7,097 nucleotides of DNA from DASPPK01 sp964399235. GTDB lineage: Archaea > Thermoproteota > Bathyarchaeia > Bathyarchaeales > Bathycorpusculaceae. Position numbers and translations under genes: made by a program. The stretch lies in NCBI GenBank assembly GCA_964399235.1, contig CAYNQC010000072.1, positions 1 to 7,097 of the forward strand, in the 5' to 3' direction. Below are positions 1-7,097 of this stretch, one piece after another (within the stretch, counting starts at the first letter, position 1; each line of letters begins with the position of its first letter). The notes beneath the pieces are model-generated. The model was not told the DNA's origin, did not search any database, and saw only the letters and a program-made list of their open reading frames with translations.

Positions 1-14
1 CTCAGGTCATTCAT

Positions 15-29
15 GAAAAAGTTTATTAG
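15..29 (+). promoter_or_regulatory. Alternative upstream AT-rich promoter candidate
   Basis: GAAAAAG followed by TTTATTAG has the purine/A-rich BRE plus TTTAT-rich box layout of archaeal promoters. Initiation would be expected around position 50, giving a leader of about 130 nt before rpoB. It competes with the candidate at 105-118, and nothing in the sequence decides between them. It could also be chance AT-rich intergenic DNA. Confidence 0.25.
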
Positions 30-104
30 ATAGCTACATAGTCTACGTTTCTAGCTCTTTAACATTGGCGACCATTTTTCGAGTTGGAATGACCCAACAG
101 ACGG

Positions 105-118
105 AGGAAATTTAAAGT
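105..118 (+). promoter_or_regulatory. Candidate archaeal BRE/TATA promoter for rpoB-rpoA
   Basis: The bases AGGAAA (105-110) followed by TTTAAAGT (111-118) resemble an archaeal TFB-recognition element next to a TATA box. Transcription would be expected to begin roughly 25 bases downstream, near 138-145, giving a leader of about 40 nt before the rpoB start. The match to TTTATA-type boxes is imperfect, so this is an inference from pattern and spacing only. Confidence 0.35.
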
Positions 119-173
119 TTGAAAAAACCCGCATCAAACCGTTTCGTTGACATGAGATCAAACGTGAAGTTGC

Positions 174-178
174 AGGGG
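174..178 (+). promoter_or_regulatory. Ribosome-binding site of rpoB
   Basis: AGGGG lies 4 nt before the TTG at 183 and 10 nt before the in-frame TTG at 189. It is a partial match to the archaeal Shine-Dalgarno consensus (GGAGGTGAT). It is directly followed by ATG (179), but that frame reads only five codons before TGA (194-196), so the ATG cannot start rpoB. The site supports a TTG start at 183 or 189. Confidence 0.5.
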
Positions 179-182
179 ATGA

Positions 183-3100
183 TTGAAATTGACTGAGATA
201 TTGAAAGAAGATACCCATCTGTTGCTGAACGCCTTTTTCAAGCACAAGGGTCTGGTTCGTCAACACTTGGACTCCTACAACGAATTCATAGACCGCGGCT
301 TGCAGGAAGTGATAGATGAAGTCGCCGAAATCCCTATAGAAGTGCCTGAAAGCCCATACAAAGTCAAACTAGGTCAAATCTGGATTATCGATCCACAAAC
401 GCGGATAACCGGACCTTATGCGACTGAGGTAGACGGAACCAAACATGAAATTTACCCGTTGGAGGCTAGGCTCCGCAATTTGACTTACGCTGCGCCCGTG
501 GCGCTTGAGATGACTCCTGTCATCGACGGCAGGGAGCAGGACACCGAGCTTGTTTACATTGGCAACATCCCTGTCATGTTGAAGTCCAAACTGTGTTTTC
601 TCTCACAACTTTCGAGAGACGAACTAGTCGGATGTGGTGAGGACCCTGATGATCCTGGCGGCTACTTCGTCGTGAATGGTTCAGAACGCGTGATAGTCGC
701 TATGGAAGATCTGGCACCTAACCGTATATTAGTTGACGTTGACGAGAAGGGCGCTACTCCTGTTTATCAGGCGAAGATATTTTCGACCACCGTAGGATTT
801 AGGGCGAGGATTGAACTGAAAATCAAGTCCGATGGGGCATTATATGCTTCAATGCCAGGTGTTCCTTCTGAGGTTCCCTTTGTTGTTTTGATGCGAGCTT
901 TGGGATTAGAATCTGACAAAGAGGTCGCTGAGGCAATTTCCCTAGACAAAGATATTCAAGCGACGCTTGAGCCATCTTTCGAAAAAGCTTTGGGCGTTGA
1001 CACTGCAAAAGACGCGATTCTCTTCATCGGCAACCGAGTTGCACACGGTCAAGTTGAAGAATACCGTATACAAAAGGCCGAAACTGCAATAGACAAGAAC
1101 TTCTTGCCACACATCGGCAGGACCGATCAGAGAAGAAAGGACAAGGCGCTGTTTCTAGGTGAAATGGCTTGTAGGGCAATTGAAATGTCTCTCGGAAGAA
1201 GAAATACAGATGACAAGGATCACTTCAAGAACAAACGCCTGAGGCTTGCAGGTCCATTGCTTGCCGATCTTTTCAGAGTGGCATTCAGAAACCTCACGCG
1301 TGACATAAAATATCAGCTTGAACGGATAGGCGTGAAAGGACCAATAATAACGGTTTCTGCGGCTGTGAGGCCAGGGATAATCGCCGAAAGATTCCAACAT
1401 GCTCTCGCGACTGGAAACTGGGGAAGAGGCAGGGTCGGCATTACGCAACTTCTTGATAGGACAAACCACATCTCGACTCTGAGCCACTTGCGACGGCTGC
1501 AATCACCATTGAGCAGGAGCCAACCCAACTTCGAAGCGCGAGACCTGCATGCAACCCACTGGGGACGGTTGTGCCCCAACGAGACGCCTGAAGGCTCGAA
1601 CTGTGGCCTTGTCAAGAACTTGGCCTTGTCTGCATGCATTTCGGTGGGCGTCAACGCGGACAAGATAAAACAGCTTCTTTTCAGCGGCGGCGTAGCCTCA
1701 GTTTTAGAAGCAAGTGAAGATATGAAACTAACCGGCGCCAAGGTATTCGTTGACGGCAACATAATTGGCTATTGTGGCTCCCCACAACAGTTGACTGACG
1801 ATCTGAGGGAAAGGCGAAGAAGAGGAGAAGTGTCGACAGAGATCAACGTATCGTATTTCTCAAAGGCCCAGACTGAAAGGGAAGAAATCTACGTTAACTG
1901 CGACGAAGGCAGAGTCAGACGGCCATTGATAATTGTTGATAATGGTGTCCCAAGGCTTCAACCCGAACAAGTTGAGAAAATAGCCAGCGGAGAATGGGCT
2001 TGGGAAGACTTTGTTAAAAACGGAATAATAGAATACTTGGACGCTGAAGAAGAGGAAAACGCCTATGTTTCTCTGAACCATGCAGACTTGAAGCCCGATC
2101 ACACGCATTTGGAAATCGCAACCTATACGATTCTTGGAATCTGTGCTTCAACGATACCCTACGCAGAACACAATCAGTCGCCGCGTAACTCCTATCAAGC
2201 GGCTATGGCTAAACAGGCGTTAGGAGTCTACTCAACAAACTTCCAGCAACGCGTAGATTCAAGGTCTCACATACTGCATTATCCGCAAGTTCCGCTTGCG
2301 GAGACAGCTTTGATGGAGACTATGGGGTACAAACTGAGACCATCAGGACAAAACTACGTTGTGGCCGTGTTGTCTTTCGAAGGCTACAATATGGAAGACG
2401 CATTGGTGTTCAACAAGGCTTCAATAGAAAGAGGCTTAGGGCGCTCTACTTTCTTCCGAATTTACGAGGCCGAATGTCGCCAGTATTTGGGTGGGCTGAG
2501 AGACAAGTTTATTCTTCCTGAAGCCGGAACACGCGGTTACAGAGGCGAACAGTACTACAGATTGCTTGAGCCAGACGGCATCATCGGTTTAGAATCAGGC
2601 GTTGCAGGCGGAGACGTATTGATCGGCAGGATTAGCCCGCCAAGATTCCTTGAAGAGTATAAGGAATTCGAGGTCAAAGGACCGTCTATGCGTGACACAT
2701 CGGTCGACATGCGACCATCGGAAAATGGCATTGTTGATGCTATATTCATCACCGATTCAGGAGAGGGAAGCAAGCTAGTCAAAGTCAGAGTCCGCGATCA
2801 ACGCGTCCCCGAACTGGGCGACAAATTCGCTTCTCGCCATGGACAAAAGGGAGTCATCGGACTGATTGTTCCCCAAGAAGATATGCCTTTCACAGAAGAC
2901 GGCATCGTACCCGACTTGATAATAAACCCGCATGCTATACCATCAAGAATGACCGTGGGGCAGTTCATAGAATCGTTGGCTGGAAAAGTTGCGTCTGCAA
3001 GAGGCAAACCAGTTGACGGAACACCTTTCGCAAACGAAGGACCCACTGAGCTGAGACAGGCTTTGATCAAACTTGGCTTCAGTAGCACAGGCGCCGAGGT

Positions 3101-3554
3101 CTTCTACAGCGGCGTTACAGGCCAGAAATTTGTTGCCGACGTCTACGTCGGTGTGGTCCATTATCAGAAGCTTCATCACATGGTGGCTGACAAGATTCAT
3201 GCACGGGCAAGAGGACAAGTGCAGATGTTGACGAGGCAACCGACTGAAGGCAGAGCCCGAGGCGGCGGTCTCCGATTTGGTGAAATGGAACGTGACTGCC
3301 TTATCGGTCATGGTGCCGCAATGCTTCTCAGAGACAGGCTGCTCGAAGAATCAGACAAGTATACGCTTTATATCTGCGAAACTTGTGGACACATAGCCTA
3401 TCATGACATGAAACAAAGAAAGTACGTGTGCAAGCTTTGCGATGACAAGGCGAAGATCTCTCCAGTGATCGTTTCCTACGCTTTCAAACTTCTACTTCAA
3501 GAATTGATGAGCCTCTGCATTTCGCCTAAACTGGCGCTTAAGGAGAAGGCATGA
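183..3554 (+). CDS. rpoB: DNA-directed RNA polymerase subunit B (RpoB/Rpo2), unsplit
   Basis: This is the second-largest catalytic subunit of the archaeal RNA polymerase, equivalent to Rpb2 and bacterial beta. It forms the wall, fork, flap and hybrid-binding surfaces and part of the active site. Visible landmarks are FVVNGSERVIV (residues 162-172), HWGRLCPNETPEG (459-471), GYNMEDA (734-740; E738 and D739 match the acidic pair near the active site), and GDKFASRHGQKG (879-890; K881 and K889 match the conserved lysines). Near the C-terminus C1065, C1068, C1083 and C1086 form the CxxC...CxxC zinc site typical of archaeal/eukaryotic B. At 1123 aa it is full length and not split into B'' and B' as in many euryarchaea. 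The start is a TTG: TGA at 180-182 is in frame directly upstream, and no ATG follows until well inside conserved sequence. TTG at 189 or 201 remains possible. The stop overlaps the rpoA start. Confidence 0.97.
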   Translation: MKLTEILKEDTHLLLNAFFKHKGLVRQHLDSYNEFIDRGLQEVIDEVAEIPIEVPESPYKVKLGQIWIIDPQTRITGPYATEVDGTKHEIYPLEARLRNLTYAAPVALEMTPVIDGREQDTELVYIGNIPVMLKSKLCFLSQLSRDELVGCGEDPDDPGGYFVVNGSERVIVAMEDLAPNRILVDVDEKGATPVYQAKIFSTTVGFRARIELKIKSDGALYASMPGVPSEVPFVVLMRALGLESDKEVAEAISLDKDIQATLEPSFEKALGVDTAKDAILFIGNRVAHGQVEEYRIQKAETAIDKNFLPHIGRTDQRRKDKALFLGEMACRAIEMSLGRRNTDDKDHFKNKRLRLAGPLLADLFRVAFRNLTRDIKYQLERIGVKGPIITVSAAVRPGIIAERFQHALATGNWGRGRVGITQLLDRTNHISTLSHLRRLQSPLSRSQPNFEARDLHATHWGRLCPNETPEGSNCGLVKNLALSACISVGVNADKIKQLLFSGGVASVLEASEDMKLTGAKVFVDGNIIGYCGSPQQLTDDLRERRRRGEVSTEINVSYFSKAQTEREEIYVNCDEGRVRRPLIIVDNGVPRLQPEQVEKIASGEWAWEDFVKNGIIEYLDAEEEENAYVSLNHADLKPDHTHLEIATYTILGICASTIPYAEHNQSPRNSYQAAMAKQALGVYSTNFQQRVDSRSHILHYPQVPLAETALMETMGYKLRPSGQNYVVAVLSFEGYNMEDALVFNKASIERGLGRSTFFRIYEAECRQYLGGLRDKFILPEAGTRGYRGEQYYRLLEPDGIIGLESGVAGGDVLIGRISPPRFLEEYKEFEVKGPSMRDTSVDMRPSENGIVDAIFITDSGEGSKLVKVRVRDQRVPELGDKFASRHGQKGVIGLIVPQEDMPFTEDGIVPDLIINPHAIPSRMTVGQFIESLAGKVASARGKPVDGTPFANEGPTELRQALIKLGFSSTGAEVFYSGVTGQKFVADVYVGVVHYQKLHHMVADKIHARARGQVQMLTRQPTEGRARGGGLRFGEMERDCLIGHGAAMLLRDRLLEESDKYTLYICETCGHIAYHDMKQRKYVCKLCDDKAKISPVIVSYAFKLLLQELMSLCISPKLALKEKA
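3540..3545 (+). promoter_or_regulatory. Ribosome-binding site of rpoA, inside the end of rpoB
   Basis: AAGGAG lies within the last codons of rpoB and ends 5 nt before the ATG at 3551. The spacing to the next in-frame ATG (3557) is 11 nt, so the site favours the first ATG. Its position within rpoB fits reinitiation or coupled translation of the two subunits. Confidence 0.65.
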
Positions 3555-6500
3555 TTATGTCGGCAGAAGAATTTGTCAGAAAAGTTGTTGACGAAATCAA
3601 CTTCGGCATGTTCTCGCCGCAAGATGTGCGCAAGCTCTCAGTGGTGGAAGTCCAGACCCCTGACACTTACGACGAAGACGGCGCCCCGATCTCTGCCGGC
3701 TTGATGGACGGAAGACTCGGAACACTTGAGCCGAGACAAAGATGCAAAACTTGTGGTAACACGGCAATACGATGCCCGGGACACTTCGGACACATCGAGC
3801 TTGCAGTTCCTATAACACACATCGAATTCACCAAGATCATTTACGATCTCTTGAGGGCTACATGTCGGAACTGCGGACGCATACTGCTTCCCGACGACGT
3901 CGCAGAAAAAGCCAAAAGCAGAGTAGAAAAAACAAAACAACTGCTCGGTCTGGTTCCGGATGAAGTCTACAAGGCAATTATGCAGGAAACAAAGAGAAAA
4001 CAGTGTCCCCACTGTGCTGCCGCACAGTACAAGATGACTTTTGAGAAACCCACGAAGTTCAGTGAACAGATACCTGAAAGCGGTTCAGAACCATTGACTC
4101 CAAGCATGGTTCGAGAGAGAATGGAACGCATCACCGACGATGACCTTGAACTCTTGGGCTTTAACCCGAAGACAGCGCGCCCTGAATGGATGGTGCTGCA
4201 GGTTCTCCCTGTTCCCCCAGTGTACGTCCGGCCTTCAATAACGTTGGAATCCGGCATCCGATCCGAGGATGATTTGACCCACAAACTCGTTGACATCATC
4301 CGCATAAACCAGAGACTCAAGGAAAACATGGATGCAGGTGCTCCGACGCTGATTATTCAAGACTTGTCTGAGCTCTTACAGTACCACGTGACAACTTACT
4401 TCAACAACGAAGCCTCTGGAATACCGCCAGCGCGCCATCGTTCAGGAAGAGCCCTCAAAACGCTGTCGCAAAGGTTGAAAGGAAAGGAAGGAAGGTTCAG
4501 AAGCAACCTTTCAGGAAAAAGAGTAGATTTTTCAGCCAGAACCGTCGTTTCACCCGATCCAAACCTTGACATAAACGAGGTCGGCGTTCCCTTGGAAATC
4601 GCGATGCGTCTGTCAGTGCCTGAAAAAGTGACAGAATGGAACATCGCAGAAATGCGAAACCTCGCCAAGAATGGACCTGAGAAATATCCCGGCGCCCTCT
4701 ACGTAATCAGACCCGACGGAAAACGCATAAGACTCGAATTCGTCGTAGACAGGGAAAAAATCGCCGAAGCCATCGAACTCGGGTTCATTGTCGAGCGACA
4801 CTTGAAGAACGGTGACATAGCCATCTTCAATCGCCAACCTTCACTTCACCGCATGTCAATCATGGCGCATTATGTTCGCGTTCTGCCATACAAAACGTTC
4901 CGTCTGCACTTGTGCGTTTGCCCTCCATACAACGCAGACTTCGACGGGGACGAAATGAACCTGCACATTCCTCAGAGCGAAGAAGCTCGAACAGAGGCTC
5001 TATTGCTGATGCAGGTTCAGGACCAAATTCTTTCGCCAAGGTTCGGAGGACCAATCATAGGCGCCATCAGAGACTTCATAACTTCTGCATACTTATTCAC
5101 GAGGACATCCACCTTCCTGACGCGAAGCGAAGTCAACAAACTGGTGCTAGCCTCAAAATACGATGGTGAACTTCCCCAGCCCAAAATCAAAGAACCCCAA
5201 CCAATGTGGACTGGCAAACAGATTTTCAGCCTCTTTCTGCCCAAAGATATGAACTACGTTTTGAAAGCCAACATCTGTCAAGGATGCACAAAATGCTTGG
5301 AAGAAGAATGCAAGCATGACGCTTACGTTGTCGTGCGGAACGGCGAACTCATAAGCGGGGTGATCGACAGACGTTCAATCGGCGCCGAACAGTCTGAGAG
5401 CCTTCTACACAGGATCATCAAGGACTATGGCACTCAGGCAGGCCGAGAATTCCTCAATAAAATAACAAGAATGCTGAAGACCTACATCTCAATGCGGGGC
5501 TTCAGCTATGCTTACAATGAACTTGTCCTATCACCGAAGGCTGAGGCCCGAATACGGAAAACAATGGAAAGAATAGAAAAGAAGATTGAAGATCTGATTG
5601 AAAGCTTCCGGCGAGGCACGCTGCCAAGGCTCCCAGGACAAACGCTTGAGGATTCCTTCGAGATATACGTTATGAACGAACTAGCAAAGGCAAGAGACGA
5701 ATCCGGCAAAATAGCGGACGAAGACTTCACGCTGGAGAATTCTGGCATCGTCATGACCAGAACAGGCGCGAGAGGCTCAAGCCTCAACATCGGTCAAATA
5801 AGCGCTTGCGTGGGACAACAGTCAGTGCGTGGAAAGAGAATACTGCGTGGCTACGTTGACAGAGCGTTGCCACACTTCCAGGGCGGAGATCAGCGGCCAA
5901 AGGCAAGAGGGTTCGTGTATTCGTCGTATCAGACTGGGCTAGACGTTATCGAGTTCTTTTTCCACGCCATGGGTGGAAGAGAAGGTCTCGTCGACACAGC
6001 TGTGAGAACACAGCAGAGCGGTTACATGCAGAGACGATTGATCAATGCGCTTGAACACATACGACTTGAATACGATGGAACCGTCCGAAACTCGGCTGGA
6101 GACATCATTCAGTTCCAATACGGTGAAGACGGTGTTGACCCGGCGAAGAGTGACCATGGAAAAGCAGTAAACGTGAGCCGTTTGGTCGATCAAATACGGG
6201 TTGAAAAGGAAAAGGGAAAACCAGCTACAGCCGGTTTCATAAAAGAAGAACTGGGCAAGGTTGAAGGACAACTGACTCCGATTCTGGTGGATCAACTCAA
6301 ACAGAGCTTGACCAAGACCGAACTGGCAAGGTCAGCTGTCGAAAAAGCAATCAACCTCACGGTTGACCGTTACAAACGTGCATTGGCGGAACCCGGTGAA
6401 GCAGTAGGCATAGTTGCAGCTCAATCTATCGGCGAGCCCGGCACCCAGATGACTCTCAGAACTTTTCACTATGCAGGTGTGAGAGAGCAAAACGTAACCC

Positions 6501-7097
6501 TAGGTCTGCCACGGCTAATCGAGATCGTCGATGCTAGAAGGATTCCTTCAACACCAATCATGAAGATCTATCTCACGGAAGAGTTCCGTAAGAGTAAAGA
6601 AGCAGCTGTAAAGATTGCCCGTGACATAGTTTACACAACCATGGAAAATCTCGCTGAAGCAGTCTACCTTGATCCCGTGCATGATGAAATCATAGTCGAG
6701 GTTGACAAGACTATGATGGAAGACCGCGAAGTATCAATGCAAGACTTGAAAGAAAAGCTTGAGCTGCCAAACTGCACAATGAAGACGAAGGGCAACAGCA
6801 TACATGTGCAACCAAAGAAAGTCGAGACTATAAAGAAACTGCTTGGAAAAGTCTCAGGTTTCCACGTTAAAGGCGTACCTGGCATAAAGCGTGTGCTCGT
6901 AACGGAAGAGCATGGAGAATGGGTCATAAACACTGACGGTTCAAATCTGTCTCGAGTTCTGGAGGTTCCCGGGGTCGACTGCACGCGAACCACAACGAAC
7001 AATGTCCACGAAATCGCCAAAACGCTCGGCATTGAAGCAGCAAGAAACGCCTTGGTGAATGAGGCCAAAGGCGTTCTGGAAGAGCAGGGATTGGACG
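3551..7097 (+). CDS. rpoA: DNA-directed RNA polymerase subunit A, fused A'+A'' (3' end outside window)
   Basis: This is the largest catalytic subunit, equivalent to Rpb1 and bacterial beta'. The frame has no stop through 1182 codons and continues past the window edge. In order I see clamp zinc sites (C65, C68, C75, H78; and C105, C108, C152, C155), the GKEGRFRSNLSGKRVDFSAR segment (from residue 311), NRQPSLHR (from 427), and the active-site loop NADFDGDEMN (461-470), with D463, D465 and D467 binding the catalytic magnesium. Next come a four-cysteine cluster (C576, C579, C582, C587), GARGSSLNIGQ (from 739), a bridge helix (about 800-832), the trigger-loop region VGIVAAQSIGEPG to FHYAG (952-976; L969 and H973), and the jaw segment with PGIKR (about 1110-1114). 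Most archaea split this protein between bridge helix and trigger loop; here it is continuous. Fused archaeal A is roughly 1260 aa, so several dozen C-terminal residues are missing. ATG 3551 is chosen for its ribosome-binding site and ATGA overlap; ATG 3557 is possible. Confidence 0.96.
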   Translation, partial: MIMSAEEFVRKVVDEINFGMFSPQDVRKLSVVEVQTPDTYDEDGAPISAGLMDGRLGTLEPRQRCKTCGNTAIRCPGHFGHIELAVPITHIEFTKIIYDLLRATCRNCGRILLPDDVAEKAKSRVEKTKQLLGLVPDEVYKAIMQETKRKQCPHCAAAQYKMTFEKPTKFSEQIPESGSEPLTPSMVRERMERITDDDLELLGFNPKTARPEWMVLQVLPVPPVYVRPSITLESGIRSEDDLTHKLVDIIRINQRLKENMDAGAPTLIIQDLSELLQYHVTTYFNNEASGIPPARHRSGRALKTLSQRLKGKEGRFRSNLSGKRVDFSARTVVSPDPNLDINEVGVPLEIAMRLSVPEKVTEWNIAEMRNLAKNGPEKYPGALYVIRPDGKRIRLEFVVDREKIAEAIELGFIVERHLKNGDIAIFNRQPSLHRMSIMAHYVRVLPYKTFRLHLCVCPPYNADFDGDEMNLHIPQSEEARTEALLLMQVQDQILSPRFGGPIIGAIRDFITSAYLFTRTSTFLTRSEVNKLVLASKYDGELPQPKIKEPQPMWTGKQIFSLFLPKDMNYVLKANICQGCTKCLEEECKHDAYVVVRNGELISGVIDRRSIGAEQSESLLHRIIKDYGTQAGREFLNKITRMLKTYISMRGFSYAYNELVLSPKAEARIRKTMERIEKKIEDLIESFRRGTLPRLPGQTLEDSFEIYVMNELAKARDESGKIADEDFTLENSGIVMTRTGARGSSLNIGQISACVGQQSVRGKRILRGYVDRALPHFQGGDQRPKARGFVYSSYQTGLDVIEFFFHAMGGREGLVDTAVRTQQSGYMQRRLINALEHIRLEYDGTVRNSAGDIIQFQYGEDGVDPAKSDHGKAVNVSRLVDQIRVEKEKGKPATAGFIKEELGKVEGQLTPILVDQLKQSLTKTELARSAVEKAINLTVDRYKRALAEPGEAVGIVAAQSIGEPGTQMTLRTFHYAGVREQNVTLGLPRLIEIVDARRIPSTPIMKIYLTEEFRKSKEAAVKIARDIVYTTMENLAEAVYLDPVHDEIIVEVDKTMMEDREVSMQDLKEKLELPNCTMKTKGNSIHVQPKKVETIKKLLGKVSGFHVKGVPGIKRVLVTEEHGEWVINTDGSNLSRVLEVPGVDCTRTTTNNVHEIAKTLGIEAARNALVNEAKGVLEEQGLD
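6173..6280 (+). other. A'/A'' junction inside the fused rpoA
   Basis: A' proteins usually end shortly after the GEDG-D-P-KSDHG segment (here around residues 858-870), and A'' proteins begin before the helix leading to EPGEAVG. In this gene residues of about 875-910 bridge the two in frame, reading VSRLVDQIRVEKEKGK and onward. There is no stop codon, no in-frame ATG and no frame change across the stretch. The linker is charged and probably helical. It resembles what I remember of the corresponding linker in thaumarchaeal fused RpoA. Confidence 0.85.

Larger units (their letters stand above)
1..182. other. Leader/intergenic region upstream of rpoB
   Basis: No gene could be assigned here. All three forward frames are interrupted: TAG at 31 and 52 and TGA at 148 in one frame, TGA at 14 and TAA at 113 in the second, and TGA at 180 directly before the rpoB start in the third. 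The longest open forward stretches are about 30 codons, without a recognisable product or a good start. In many archaea a short rpoH gene (about 75-85 codons) directly precedes rpoB. No rpoH-like C-terminus reaches the rpoB start here. The region contains AT-rich promoter-like blocks and a ribosome-binding site, so I read it as the 5' control region of the rpoB-rpoA unit. Confidence 0.7.

Noticed and set aside
89..115. Eight-codon forward mini-frame starting at ATG 89
   Set aside because: It is too short, has no ribosome-binding site, overlaps the AT-rich promoter candidate and would be expected by chance.
145..164. Possible small hairpin in the rpoB leader (CGTTGA paired with TCAAACG, one bulged base, 7-nt loop)
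   Set aside because: It has only six pairs with a bulge and no run of T after it, so it is not a convincing terminator or regulatory element. A conserved structure among relatives would be needed to revive it.
1313..1762. Minus-strand open frame of 149 codons inside rpoB
   Set aside because: It lies wholly opposite a highly conserved part of rpoB, has no recognisable domain, and is explained by the codon pattern of the forward gene. The same applies to the other minus-strand frames in 767-3311.
3772..3963. Forward frame of 63 codons out of phase with rpoA
   Set aside because: It overlaps the clamp zinc region of rpoA in another frame, has an arginine/lysine-rich, unstructured translation and no ribosome-binding site. 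The same judgement applies to the forward frame at 4912-5169, which overlaps the catalytic loop.
3638..4329. Minus-strand open frames of 120-124 codons opposite the start of rpoA
   Set aside because: The forward frame here encodes the conserved A' zinc sites. The reverse frames have low-complexity, cysteine/serine-rich translations with no known motif.
6664..7068. Minus-strand open frame of 134 codons opposite the A'' jaw region
   Set aside because: The forward strand encodes recognisable A'' sequence throughout (PGIKR, LGIEAARN). The reverse translation is serine/threonine/phenylalanine-rich with no motif.

Overview
The window is a piece of an archaeal chromosome carrying the two catalytic subunits of the DNA-dependent RNA polymerase, rpoB followed by rpoA, on the + strand. 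Both proteins are of the archaeal/eukaryotic (Rpb2/Rpb1-like) type rather than bacterial: they have the C-terminal zinc site of B, the N-terminal zinc sites of A', and a bridge helix and trigger loop that read like eukaryotic Pol II. I see no RNA genes, mobile elements, CRISPR arrays or repeats.

Layout. Positions 1-182 are a leader with no recognisable gene, two weak archaeal promoter candidates, and a short purine-rich ribosome-binding site. Positions 183-3554 hold a single unsplit rpoB (1123 aa) that probably starts at TTG. Its TGA stop overlaps the ATG of rpoA (ATGA, 3551-3554). Positions 3551-7097 hold rpoA, which stays open to the end of the window (1182 codons seen). It joins A' and A'' in one polypeptide and lacks only its last several dozen residues, which lie beyond the window.

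Organism. Most archaea encode the largest subunit as two genes, rpoA1 and rpoA2, and many euryarchaea also split rpoB. An unsplit B with a fused A is characteristic, as I recall it, of Thaumarchaeota/Nitrososphaerota and Aigarchaeota, and has been noted in some other lineages such as Asgard archaea. Many blocks of both proteins resemble what I remember of thaumarchaeal sequences, including the linker where A' and A'' meet. I therefore infer a TACK-group archaeon near Thaumarchaeota, Aigarchaeota or Bathyarchaeia. The base composition is moderate, with no skew suggesting recent transfer.

Function. B supplies the fork, flap, hybrid-binding and wall regions and half of the active site. A supplies the clamp, the catalytic magnesium loop, the bridge helix, the trigger loop and the jaw. 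The overlapping stop and start codons suggest coupled translation, which fits subunits needed in equal amounts. This is a core housekeeping locus. The features most worth a second look are the fused A subunit, the non-ATG start of rpoB with out-of-frame ATGs around it, the absence of rpoH directly upstream, and a four-cysteine cluster in the A' part.
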